A stretch of DNA of 64,000 nucleotides. It comes from Pseudomonas sp. ok272. Its GTDB lineage: Bacteria > Pseudomonadota > Gammaproteobacteria > Pseudomonadales > Pseudomonadaceae. Positions 39,802-47,284 of the stretch are shown here, piece after piece (positions within the stretch are counted from its first letter, which is position 1; every line of letters starts with the position of its first letter). The position numbers and the translations under genes are program-made. The stretch covers positions 16,763-80,762 of the forward strand of contig NZ_FOCB01000014.1 of the NCBI RefSeq assembly GCF_900109995.1. Direction: 5' to 3'. The notes beneath the pieces are model-generated. The model was not told the DNA's origin, ran no database searches, and saw only the letters and a program-made list of their open reading frames with translations.

Positions 39802-40126
39802 CACCCTGACCCGCCTGGCCCAAGTGCTGGAAGAGCGTAAAGGCGCTGCCGCCGACAGTTCCTATGTCGCCAGCCTTTACCACAAGGGCTTGAACAAGAT
39901 CCTGGAAAAGGTCGGCGAAGAATCCGTCGAGACGATCATCGCCGCCAAGGATGCCGCCATCAGCGGAGATTGCAGCGATGTCATCTACGAAACCGCCGAC
40001 TTGTGGTTCCATAGCATGGTCATGCTGGCCCAATTGGGGCAGCATCCGCAGGCGGTACTCGACGAACTGGACCGCCGCTTCGGCCTGTCCGGACACGCCG
40101 AGAAAGCCTCGCGTCCGTCCGCCTGA
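39794..40126 (+). CDS. hisE: Phosphoribosyl-ATP pyrophosphatase
   Basis: 110 residues from the ATG at 39794, which lies inside the end of hisI. All-alpha MazG-like NTP pyrophosphohydrolase: KVGEESVETIIAAKDA carries the acidic metal residues, and DVIYETADLWFHSMVML the second set. It removes pyrophosphate from PR-ATP, histidine step two, supplying HisI. tatA follows after 25 bases. Confidence 0.96.
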   Translation: MSDTLTRLAQVLEERKGAAADSSYVASLYHKGLNKILEKVGEESVETIIAAKDAAISGDCSDVIYETADLWFHSMVMLAQLGQHPQAVLDELDRRFGLSGHAEKASRPSA

Positions 40127-40151
40127 ATAACTATTAGAGAGGAGCAGCAAC

Positions 40152-40430
40152 ATGGGCATTTTTGACTGGAAACACTGGATCGTCATCCTGGTGGTCGTGG
40201 TATTGGTGTTCGGCACCAAGAAACTGAAGAACCTGGGCACCGACGTCGGTGAGTCGATCAAGGGCTTTCGCAAAGCCATGAACGACGATGAAAAGCCGGC
40301 CGAGCCAGGCGCGGCGCCGACCGCACAGCCCGCACCTCCCGTGCAGCCACAGGCTTCGACCCTGAACGAGCCGCACACCATTGATGTGCAGGCACAAAAA
40401 GTCGAAGAGCCGACCCGCAAAGACTCGTGA
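40152..40430 (+). CDS. tatA: Twin-arginine translocase subunit TatA
   Basis: 92 residues, preceded by GAGGAGCAGCAAC. N-terminal short transmembrane helix (HWIVILVVVVLVFGTKKL, ~7-24), hinge with the conserved FGxxKL, then the amphipathic helix KNLGTDVGESIKGFRKAM and a disordered Pro/Ala tail. It oligomerises to pass folded proteins across the inner membrane. First gene of tatABC. Confidence 0.97.
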   Translation: MGIFDWKHWIVILVVVVLVFGTKKLKNLGTDVGESIKGFRKAMNDDEKPAEPGAAPTAQPAPPVQPQASTLNEPHTIDVQAQKVEEPTRKDS

Positions 40431-40440
40431 GCACAGACTA

Positions 40441-40860
40441 ATGTTCGGTATCAGCTTCTCTGAACTGCTGCTTGTCGGCCTCGTCGCCCTGCTGGTGCTG
40501 GGCCCCGAGCGCCTGCCAGGCGCCGCGCGCACCGCCGGCCTATGGGTTGGGCGCCTGAAGCGCAGCTTCAACGCGATCAAACAGGAAGTTGAACGTGAAA
40601 TCGGCGCCGACGAAATCCGTCGGCAACTGCACAACGAGCACATCCTGTCGCTGGAGCAAGAGGCGCGAAACATCCTCAAGCCGGTCCAGCAGCAGCCGAC
40701 GCCGCTGGCAACGCCGCAGGAGCCGAGCGCGCCCACCGCTGCGCCAGTCGAGCCGGTGCCGACCACGGCCAGCGTGCCCGCACCGGCACCTGTTACTCCA
40801 GAGGCGAACTCCCCAGCGCCTGCTCCCCACGACCCTACACTGCCGCCGCGAGCCCCATGA
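40441..40860 (+). CDS. tatB: Twin-arginine translocase subunit TatB
   Basis: 139 residues from the ATG at 40441 (MFGISFSELLLVGLVALLVLGPERLPG). The FGIGFSEL-type opening and GPERLP hinge separate TatB from TatA. Amphipathic helix ~25-60, then a Pro/Ala-rich tail. With TatC it binds the RR signal peptide. It starts 10 bases after tatA and overlaps tatC by 4 bases. Confidence 0.96.
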   Translation: MFGISFSELLLVGLVALLVLGPERLPGAARTAGLWVGRLKRSFNAIKQEVEREIGADEIRRQLHNEHILSLEQEARNILKPVQQQPTPLATPQEPSAPTAAPVEPVPTTASVPAPAPVTPEANSPAPAPHDPTLPPRAP

Positions 40861-41651
40861 GCGATATTCCGGAATCCGACCAGCACATGCCGCTGGTCTC
40901 GCACCTCACCGAGTTGCGTACTCGCCTGCTGCGCTGTGTCGCGGCGATCTTCCTGATCTTCGCCGGGCTGTTCGCCTTCACCCAGCAGATCTACACCTTC
41001 GTCTCGACGCCGTTGCGCGCCTACCTGCCGGCCGGCGCGACGATGATCGCCACTGACGTGTCATCGCCGTTCCTGACACCGCTCAAGCTGACCATGATGG
41101 TCTCGCTGTTCCTGGCGATCCCGGTGATCCTGCACCAGATCTGGGGCTTCATCGCGCCGGGCCTGTACAAGCATGAGAAGCGCGTTGCGGTGCCCTTGCT
41201 GATATCGAGCATCGTGCTGTTCTATGCCGGCATGGCATTCGCCTACTACCTGGTGTTCCCGTTGATCTTCAAGTTCTTCGCCTCGGCCACCCCGGCCGGT
41301 GTGGAAATGATGACCGACATCACCAGCTACCTGGATTTCGTCATGACGCTGTTCTTCGCCTTTGGCGTGGCGTTCGAGATCCCGGTGGCCGTGGTATTGC
41401 TGGTGTGGATCGGCGTGGTCGACGTCAAGTACCTGAAGAAGATCCGCCCGTACGTGATCATCGGCTGCTTCGTGGTCGGGATGATCCTGACCCCGCCGGA
41501 CATCTTCTCTCAGACCCTGCTGGCCGTGCCGATGTGGATGCTGTTCGAGATCGGCATCCTGTTCGCCAGCCTGGTCAGCAAGCGGGGCGATCACCCGGAC
41601 GACCAGCCGGCTGACGATCACAACGACCAGCCGCCCGCGACCCAGCCGTGA
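40857..41651 (+). CDS. tatC: Twin-arginine translocase subunit TatC
   Basis: 264 residues with six transmembrane helices. The N-terminal SHLTELRTRLLRC segment and the first periplasmic loop bind the twin-arginine signal; the conserved Glu is in the GLYKHEKR loop. FVVGMILTPPDIFSQTLLAVPMW marks helices 5-6. The C-terminal tail is Asp/His/Gln-rich. It overlaps rsmE through GTGA, so tatABC and rsmE are probably one transcript. Confidence 0.97.
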   Translation: MSDIPESDQHMPLVSHLTELRTRLLRCVAAIFLIFAGLFAFTQQIYTFVSTPLRAYLPAGATMIATDVSSPFLTPLKLTMMVSLFLAIPVILHQIWGFIAPGLYKHEKRVAVPLLISSIVLFYAGMAFAYYLVFPLIFKFFASATPAGVEMMTDITSYLDFVMTLFFAFGVAFEIPVAVVLLVWIGVVDVKYLKKIRPYVIIGCFVVGMILTPPDIFSQTLLAVPMWMLFEIGILFASLVSKRGDHPDDQPADDHNDQPPATQP

Positions 41652-42355
41652 ACCTGCTGCTCCTTGAGGAGGCCGACTTCATTGCGGCCGACCGCGTGGT
41701 GCTGCGCGACCGGCGCCTGACCCACATGCAGGAAGTGCATCGCGTGGCCGTCGGCGACAGCCTGCGGGTCGGCCGCATCGGCGGGTTCATGGGCACGGCC
41801 GAAGTGCTGCGCCTGGAAACCGCCGAAGCCGAGTTGCGAGTCAGCCTCGACCAGCCGCCGCCCGCCAAGCTGCCCTTGACCCTGGTCCTCGCCCTGCCGC
41901 GCCCGAAGATGCTGCGCCGGGTGTTCCAGACCGTCGCCACCATGGGCGTGCCCAAGGTCATCCTGGTCAATAGCTATCGGGTCGAGAAGAGCTTCTGGCA
42001 GACCCCGTTCCTGGAGCCCGAAGCAATCCGCGAGCAACTGATCCTGGGCCTGGAGCAAGCCCGCGATTGCGTGTTGCCCGAGATCGTCATCGAAAAACGC
42101 TTCAAGCCCTTCGTCGAAGACCGCCTGCCGGCCATCGTCGACGGCACCCTCGGCCTGGTCGGCCACCCCGGCAACTATCCGCCCTGCCCCCGCGGGCTGG
42201 ATGAGCCGGTGACCCTGGCCATCGGCCCGGAAGGCGGCTGGATTCCCTACGAGATCGACCTGCTGGCCAAGGCCGGGCTGCAACCGGTGCAACTGGGCCA
42301 GCGCATCCTGCGGGTTGAAACCGCCGTCACTGCCCTGCTTGCACGCTTGTTCTGA
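41648..42355 (+). CDS. rsmE: 16S rRNA m3U1498 methyltransferase
   Basis: 235 residues from a GTG start at 41648 (MNLLLLEEADFIAADRVVLRD). It methylates N3 of U1498 in 16S rRNA. N-terminal PUA-like domain (HMQEVHRVAVGDSLRVGR), then a SPOUT knot with IGPEGGWIPYEIDLL and LGQRILRVETAVTALLA. Overlaps the tatC stop by 4 bases. Confidence 0.95.
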   Translation: MNLLLLEEADFIAADRVVLRDRRLTHMQEVHRVAVGDSLRVGRIGGFMGTAEVLRLETAEAELRVSLDQPPPAKLPLTLVLALPRPKMLRRVFQTVATMGVPKVILVNSYRVEKSFWQTPFLEPEAIREQLILGLEQARDCVLPEIVIEKRFKPFVEDRLPAIVDGTLGLVGHPGNYPPCPRGLDEPVTLAIGPEGGWIPYEIDLLAKAGLQPVQLGQRILRVETAVTALLARLF

Positions 42356-42413
42356 CCCCACGCCGCCACACGCCCCGGCCCTGCACAATCGTCCTACAGA
42401 TCCGCACCGGCCG

Positions 42414-42421
42414 GCCGATAG
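42414..42421 (+). promoter_or_regulatory. Possible FliA (sigma-28) -10 element before the chemoreceptor gene
   Basis: GCCGATAG matches 7 of 8 positions of the sigma-28 -10 (GCCGATAA) and is 36 bases before the receptor ATG. The matching -35 (TAAAGTTT-like) is poor, so this is tentative. Confidence 0.3.
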
Positions 42422-42457
42422 CTTCCCCATAAATCTAATTAATGGGGAGTTCACAGC

Positions 42458-44374
42458 ATGTACCGATGGTTAGCCGAGAAGCTGGGCAATGTGAGCGTCA
42501 ATCGCAAGCTAGGTATCGGCTTTGGCCTGGTGCTGCTGCTCACCCTGTTGATCACCGTCAACGGCTGGTCGGGCATGAGCAGCATCATCACCCGGGGCGA
42601 TAAGCTCGGCTACATTGCCAGCCTCAACGAACTGACCAAGGACCTGCGCACCGCCCGCCTGGACTATGAAATGAAGCACGGCGAGCAAGGCCCCGGCGCC
42701 GTGGACGAGTTGCTTGGCAAACTCGACAGCGGCATCAAAAACGCGCTGGGCATGATCAAGCGGCCCGGCGACGTGGCCATGCTCAACCAGCAACTGGAAG
42801 CCGTCAGCGAGTACAAGCACGCCTTTGCCGACATGACCCAGGCCACCGCCAACCGCGAGGCGGCCCGCGCGAAACTCGGGAGCACCGCCGACAACGCGGT
42901 GGCCCGCGCCGCCGAGGTTGAAAAAGCCCTGCTGCAAGGCGACAACGTGGCCCAGTTCAACAGCGTCGTCGAACTCGGCAAGTTGCTCCAGCAAGCTCGC
43001 TTCCAGGTGCGCGGCTACACCTACAGCGGCAAGGCCGATGCCCAGCAACCCGCGCTGGATGCCATCGACAATGCCCTGAACTACCTCAAGACCCTGCCCG
43101 ACCAATTGCCTGAACATCACGCCGCCAACCTGCAACAGGCCAGCGATGCGCTGATCGGCTACCGCGCGGCCGTCAGCCAGTATCGTGACTCCCAGGTCGC
43201 CACCGCCACCGCCCTCAAGGCCATGCTCGAACACGGCACCCTGCTGCTGGACCTGAGCAAAAAGCTCACCACTTCCCAGACCGAAGCACGGGATACGGAC
43301 GCCGCCGACGCCAAGAACACCCTGCTGCTGGTCACCGTGCTGGCCTTGGTGTTCGGCCTGCTGGCGGCGTGGGTGATCACGCGGCAGATCATCATCCCGC
43401 TGAACCAGACCCTCAAGGTCGCCGAGCGCATCGCTGCCGGCGACCTGAGCCACGACCTCGACTCCCAGCGGCGCGATGAGCTGGGCCAGCTGCAACGCGC
43501 AATCCAGCGCATGACCAGCGGCCTGCGCGAGCTGATTGGCGGCATCAGCGATGGCGTGACCCAAATCGCCAGCGCCGCCGAAGAGCTGTCCGCGGTCACC
43601 GAACAGACCAGCGCCGGGGTCAACAACCAGAAAGTCGAGACCGACCAGGTGGCCACCGCGATGAACGAAATGGCCGCCACCGTCCAGGAAGTCGCCCGCA
43701 ACGCCGAAGAGGCCTCCGAAGCCGCGGTTGCCGCCGACCAGCAAGCCCGCGAGGGTGACAAGGTGGTCGGTGAGGCCATCGCCCAGATCGAGCGCCTGGC
43801 CACCGAGGTGGGCAACTCCACCGAGGCCATGGGCCACCTCAAGCGCGAAAGCGACAAGATCGGCAGCGTGCTGGACGTGATCAAGTCCGTCGCCCAGCAA
43901 ACCAACCTGCTGGCCCTGAACGCCGCTATCGAAGCTGCCCGTGCCGGTGAAGCCGGGCGCGGCTTTGCCGTGGTCGCCGACGAGGTGCGCAGCCTGGCCC
44001 AGCGCACACAGAAGTCCACCGAAGAGATCGAAGAGCTGATTGCCGGCCTGCAAAGCGGCACCCAGCAGGTCGCCACCATCATGGACAACAGCCGGGCGCT
44101 GACCGACAGCAGCGTCGAGCTGACCCGTCGTGCTGGCGGTTCGCTGGCCAACATCACCCGCACCGTCTCGGCGATCCAGGCGATGAACCAGCAAATCGCC
44201 GCCGCTGCCGAACAGCAGAGCGCCGTGGCCGAAGAGATCAACCGCAGCGTGCTCAATGTGCGCGACGTGTCGGACCAGACGGCCGCCGCCAGCGAAGAAA
44301 CCGCCGCCTCCAGCACCGAGCTGGCGCGACTGGGCATCCATTTGCAGACGCTGGTGGGCAAGTTCAAGGTGTGA
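42458..44374 (+). CDS. Methyl-accepting chemotaxis protein, HBM sensor type
   Basis: 638 residues. Transmembrane helix 1 at ~21-41, a ~245-residue all-helical periplasmic domain, helix 2 at ~287-307, HAMP to ~360, and the cytoplasmic hairpin with its tip near TNLLALNAAIEAARAGEAGR, which binds CheA/CheW. The sensor is long enough for a helical bimodular (HBM) domain with two stacked four-helix bundles. The same position in P. aeruginosa (PA5072, McpK) is reported to bind 2-oxoglutarate, and P. putida McpS (HBM) binds TCA acids; a dicarboxylate ligand is likely but inferred. No CheR/CheB pentapeptide at the C-terminus (ends LVGKFKV). Confidence 0.9.
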   Translation: MYRWLAEKLGNVSVNRKLGIGFGLVLLLTLLITVNGWSGMSSIITRGDKLGYIASLNELTKDLRTARLDYEMKHGEQGPGAVDELLGKLDSGIKNALGMIKRPGDVAMLNQQLEAVSEYKHAFADMTQATANREAARAKLGSTADNAVARAAEVEKALLQGDNVAQFNSVVELGKLLQQARFQVRGYTYSGKADAQQPALDAIDNALNYLKTLPDQLPEHHAANLQQASDALIGYRAAVSQYRDSQVATATALKAMLEHGTLLLDLSKKLTTSQTEARDTDAADAKNTLLLVTVLALVFGLLAAWVITRQIIIPLNQTLKVAERIAAGDLSHDLDSQRRDELGQLQRAIQRMTSGLRELIGGISDGVTQIASAAEELSAVTEQTSAGVNNQKVETDQVATAMNEMAATVQEVARNAEEASEAAVAADQQAREGDKVVGEAIAQIERLATEVGNSTEAMGHLKRESDKIGSVLDVIKSVAQQTNLLALNAAIEAARAGEAGRGFAVVADEVRSLAQRTQKSTEEIEELIAGLQSGTQQVATIMDNSRALTDSSVELTRRAGGSLANITRTVSAIQAMNQQIAAAAEQQSAVAEEINRSVLNVRDVSDQTAAASEETAASSTELARLGIHLQTLVGKFKV

Positions 44375-44387
44375 GGGGATTCAACCG

Positions 44388-44410
44388 CCTCGGTCGGCTT
44401 TAGACCGAGG
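44388..44410. terminator. Inverted repeat at the end of the chemoreceptor gene
   Basis: CCTCGGTC and GACCGAGG pair around a 7-base loop between the convergent receptor and ABC ATPase genes. There is no T-run, so termination is uncertain. Confidence 0.4.
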
Positions 44411-44421
44411 TGACGCCGAGG

Positions 44422-45177
44422 CTACAGGACCTGACGCAAAAACGCCTGCGCCCGCGGGTCCTTCGGGGCGTCGAAGAACTCGGCCGGCGCGGCGTCTTCC
44501 AGCAACTTGCCGTGATCGAAGAACAGCACCCGGTCGGCCACTTCCCGGGCAAAGCCCATTTCGTGGGTCACGCAGACCATGGTCATGCCTTCCAGCGCCA
44601 GGGTCTTCATCACGTCCAGCACTTCGCCGACCATCTCCGGGTCCAGCGCCGAGGTGGGCTCGTCGAACAGCATGACCTTGGGTTCCATGGCCAACGCCCG
44701 GGCAATCGCCACGCGCTGTTGCTGGCCGCCCGACAGCCGCGACGGAAACTCATTGGCTTTCTGCGCGATGCCGACCTTCTCCAGCAGCGCCATGGCCTTG
44801 GCCTCGCGCTCCTTCTTGCCGCGCTTGCGCACCACCTTCTGCGCCAGGCACAGGTTCTCCAGCACGGTCATGTGCGGGAACAGGTTGAAGTGCTGGAACA
44901 CCATGCCGACTTCACGGCGGTAAGCGTTGACGTCGGTCTTGGGGTTATCCAGTTGCAGGCCGTCGATGCTCACGGAGCCGGAGTCAAATTCCTCCAGGCC
45001 ATTGAGGCAGCGCAGGAACGTCGACTTGCCGGAGCCGGACGGACCGATCACCACCAGCACCTCGCCCTTGGCGACCTGGGTGGTGACGTTATCCACCGCG
45101 CGCACCACCTGGCCGCGGGTGTCGAAGACTTTTACCAGTTCGCGGACTTCAATCACTTTGCGCGAGCCTCCGCTCAA
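44422..45177 (-). CDS. Polar amino-acid ABC transporter, ATP-binding protein
   Basis: 251 residues. Walker A GPSGSGKST, Q-loop VFQHFNLFPHMTV, signature LSGGQQQR, Walker B VMLFDEPTSALDPE and switch His in THEMGFA mark the GlnQ/HisP family for polar amino acids. The insert LAQKVVRKRGKKEREAKA is common in this family. Third gene of binding protein - permease - ATPase on the minus strand, overlapping the permease by 29 bases. The substrate is not readable; the P. aeruginosa equivalent is PA5074 by gene order. Confidence 0.93.
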   Translation of the reverse strand: MSGGSRKVIEVRELVKVFDTRGQVVRAVDNVTTQVAKGEVLVVIGPSGSGKSTFLRCLNGLEEFDSGSVSIDGLQLDNPKTDVNAYRREVGMVFQHFNLFPHMTVLENLCLAQKVVRKRGKKEREAKAMALLEKVGIAQKANEFPSRLSGGQQQRVAIARALAMEPKVMLFDEPTSALDPEMVGEVLDVMKTLALEGMTMVCVTHEMGFAREVADRVLFFDHGKLLEDAAPAEFFDAPKDPRAQAFLRQVL

Positions 45178-46108
45178 GCCGGCTGGCCATTTTCGACAGC
45201 GGCAGGTTGATCAACAGGTACAACCCGGCCACGCAGAACAGGATTTCGAACGGCGAGAACGAGGTGGTGATGACTTCACGGCCGCTCTTGAGCAGCTCGG
45301 TGATGGCGATGACCGATACCAGCGAGGTGTCTTTCACCAGGCTGATGAACTGGCCCGCCAACGGCGGCAGTACGCGCTTGAATGCCTGCGGCAGGACCAC
45401 GTGGCGCATCGACTGACTGGCATTGAGGCCCAGGGAGCGGGCCGCTTCGCTTTGCCCGCGGGCAATCGACTGCACGCCGGAACGAATGATCTCGGCCACA
45501 TAGGCGCCGGTGAACAGCGACAACGCGGCGATCCCGGCAAACTCGCGGGACAGATTGAGCACGGTGCCGATGAAGAAATAGAAGATGAAAATCTGTACCA
45601 GCAGCGGCGTTCCGCGCACCAGCTCGATGTAGATCCCCGACAGGTCGCGCAAGGTCGGGTTGCTCGACAGCCGGCACAGGCCGGTCGCCAGCCCGATCAG
45701 CAACCCCAACACCCCCGACACCACCGACAGCCACAACGTCGTCCACAGGCCCCACAACAGCGGCCCTGCCGCCCAATGCCGGGTCACGCCGACCACATCG
45801 CCTTCGGCCACGTCGTCGCCGCGCGCCACTTGCAGGCTATTGGCGTCGACGTTCAGCACCTGCTCTTTGCCGGCGTCGTTGCGCAGGGTCACTTCGGCCT
45901 TGTCGCCTTTGCGCACCAATTCCGTGACCGTGGACAGGTCAGCGGCACGCTGGGTGTCTTCGGCGTGATAGACGAAGTACTGCGGCACACGGTTCCAGCG
46001 CCACTCGTAGGACATCAGCGAGGTGGCGTAGTACAACGCGCCCGCCACGCCGATCAACACCAGCACGGTCAGCACGTGCCAGGGCCATTGGGCTTTTTTC
46101 TGTTTCAT
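45149..46108 (-). CDS. Polar amino-acid ABC transporter, permease with long periplasmic insert
   Basis: 319 residues from the ATG at 46108 (MKQKKAQWPWHVLTVLVLIG). HisM/GlnP-type permease: the ATPase-contact loop is EAARSLGLNASQSMRHVVLPQAFKRVLPP, and it has the ELVRGTPLLVQIFIFYFF signature. Helix 1 (~9-28) is followed by a ~85-residue hydrophilic segment (SYEWRWNRVPQYFVYHAEDT ... DVVGVTRHW) before helix 2, much longer than in classical ~230-residue permeases. A single permease gene implies a homodimer. It lies between the binding protein and ATPase genes; the REPIN at 46146 sits upstream. Confidence 0.92.
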   Translation of the reverse strand: MKQKKAQWPWHVLTVLVLIGVAGALYYATSLMSYEWRWNRVPQYFVYHAEDTQRAADLSTVTELVRKGDKAEVTLRNDAGKEQVLNVDANSLQVARGDDVAEGDVVGVTRHWAAGPLLWGLWTTLWLSVVSGVLGLLIGLATGLCRLSSNPTLRDLSGIYIELVRGTPLLVQIFIFYFFIGTVLNLSREFAGIAALSLFTGAYVAEIIRSGVQSIARGQSEAARSLGLNASQSMRHVVLPQAFKRVLPPLAGQFISLVKDTSLVSVIAITELLKSGREVITTSFSPFEILFCVAGLYLLINLPLSKMASRLERRLAQSD

Positions 46109-46145
46109 TGGACATTCCGGGGTGTGTATTGCCTGGGAGGCCCTC

Positions 46146-46212
46146 TTCCCGGGCAAGCTCCCTCCCACAATGGACCGCATTATCAGTCAGTGGGAGCGAG
46201 CCTGCTCGCGAA
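46146..46212. repeat. REPIN between binding protein and permease genes
   Basis: TTCCCGGGCAAGCTCCCTCC plus CAC on one side and GTGGGAGCGAGCCTGCTCGC on the other. The arms are not fully complementary (CCCGGGCAAGCTCC against GAGCCTGCTCGCG), so it may be a hybrid of two REP types. Confidence 0.75.
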
Positions 46213-46242
46213 TGAGGGCAACTCGGTCTATCTGACCGAGTG

Positions 46243-47040
46243 TTACTCCATATCCTTCAACCAAGCGGTGTCTTTGAACCACTTGTCATGGATGCGATCG
46301 TAGGTGCCGTCTTTGTGGATCTGGTTCAGGAAGTTGTTGATGAAGTTGATGCTGTCGTAGTCGCCCTTCTTCAGGCCGAAGGCCAGCGGCTCGTAGGTGA
46401 ACGGCTCGTCGAGGAACACCAGCTTGCCGTTGCCGACCTTGTTCACCGCCACCACGTTGTACGGCGCGTCATAGATGAAGGCATCGGCCTTGCCGTTCAC
46501 CACGTCGAGCACCGCTTCCTGCTCGTTGTCGTAGCCGTGGTACTTGGCCTTGGCGATCAGCTTCTTGGCAACCATCTCACCGGTGGTGCCCAGCTTGGAC
46601 GTGATGCGGTAGTCAGCGGTGTTCAGGTCTTTGTAGGACTTGATGGTGCCTTCCAGCTCCTTGCGGATCAGCAAGGTCTGGCCGACCACGATGAAGGGTT
46701 CGCTGAAGTTCAGGCGCAGGTTGCGTTCCTGGGTCAGGGTCATGCCGCTGCCGATCATGTCGAACTTGTCGGTCAGCAGGGCCGGGATGATCCCGTCGTA
46801 GCCGGTGGACACCAACTCCAGCTTGACGCCCATGGCCTTGCTCATGGCTTTGAGCAGGTCGACTTCGAAGCCGATGATCTCGCCGCGCTTGTTGGTCATT
46901 TCGAACGGCATGTAGGTCGGGTCCATGCCGACTTTCAGCGTACCGCGCTTGACTGCGTCATCGATGGCACCGGCGTGCGCCGCGTTGACTGCAACCAATG
47001 CCGTGACGCCGACCAGCAGCATCGAGAGATACTTCTTCAT
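46243..47040 (-). CDS. Polar amino-acid ABC transporter, periplasmic binding protein
   Basis: 265 residues from the ATG at 47040 (MKKYLSMLLVGVTALVAVNA); an adjacent ATG at 47043 is equally close to the GGGGA ribosome site, and the 40-codon upstream extension is rejected. Signal peptide cleaved near AHAGA. SBP family 3: GTLKVGMDPTYMPFEMTN at the start, DMIGSGMTLTQERN, and the DAFIYDAPYNVVAV hinge region. The conserved Arg of the amino-acid alpha-carboxylate is the one in TQERNLRLNF. First gene of the transporter operon. Confidence 0.93.
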   Translation of the reverse strand: MKKYLSMLLVGVTALVAVNAAHAGAIDDAVKRGTLKVGMDPTYMPFEMTNKRGEIIGFEVDLLKAMSKAMGVKLELVSTGYDGIIPALLTDKFDMIGSGMTLTQERNLRLNFSEPFIVVGQTLLIRKELEGTIKSYKDLNTADYRITSKLGTTGEMVAKKLIAKAKYHGYDNEQEAVLDVVNGKADAFIYDAPYNVVAVNKVGNGKLVFLDEPFTYEPLAFGLKKGDYDSINFINNFLNQIHKDGTYDRIHDKWFKDTAWLKDME

Positions 47041-47232
47041 CATCAAAGTCCCCAACTTTTTTTGTAGTAAGCAAGCCAAGGACTTGCGCGAAAAAACCAA
47101 CGGCGACGGACAAGCGTGCCCGGGCGCGCCAGAGAAGGGTGCGATGCTAACGCACTCGGCCGTTTGCACAAGGGGGCGAGTAGGAATTGTTACCCGTTAT
47201 TGCTCGACGCACCGTGCGGGAATAATCCGTCG

Positions 47233-47280
47233 CCCAACAAAAAGCCCCGCTACTTTTCAGTAGCGGGGCTTTTTGTTGGG
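47233..47280 (-). terminator. Strong terminator of opgGH
   Basis: A perfect 21-bp stem (CCCAACAAAAAGCCCCGCTA plus C) with loop TTTTCA, four bases from the opgH stop. The A/T run is symmetric, so it can also block plus-strand transcription into opgH. Confidence 0.95.
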
Positions 47281-47284
47281 CCGG

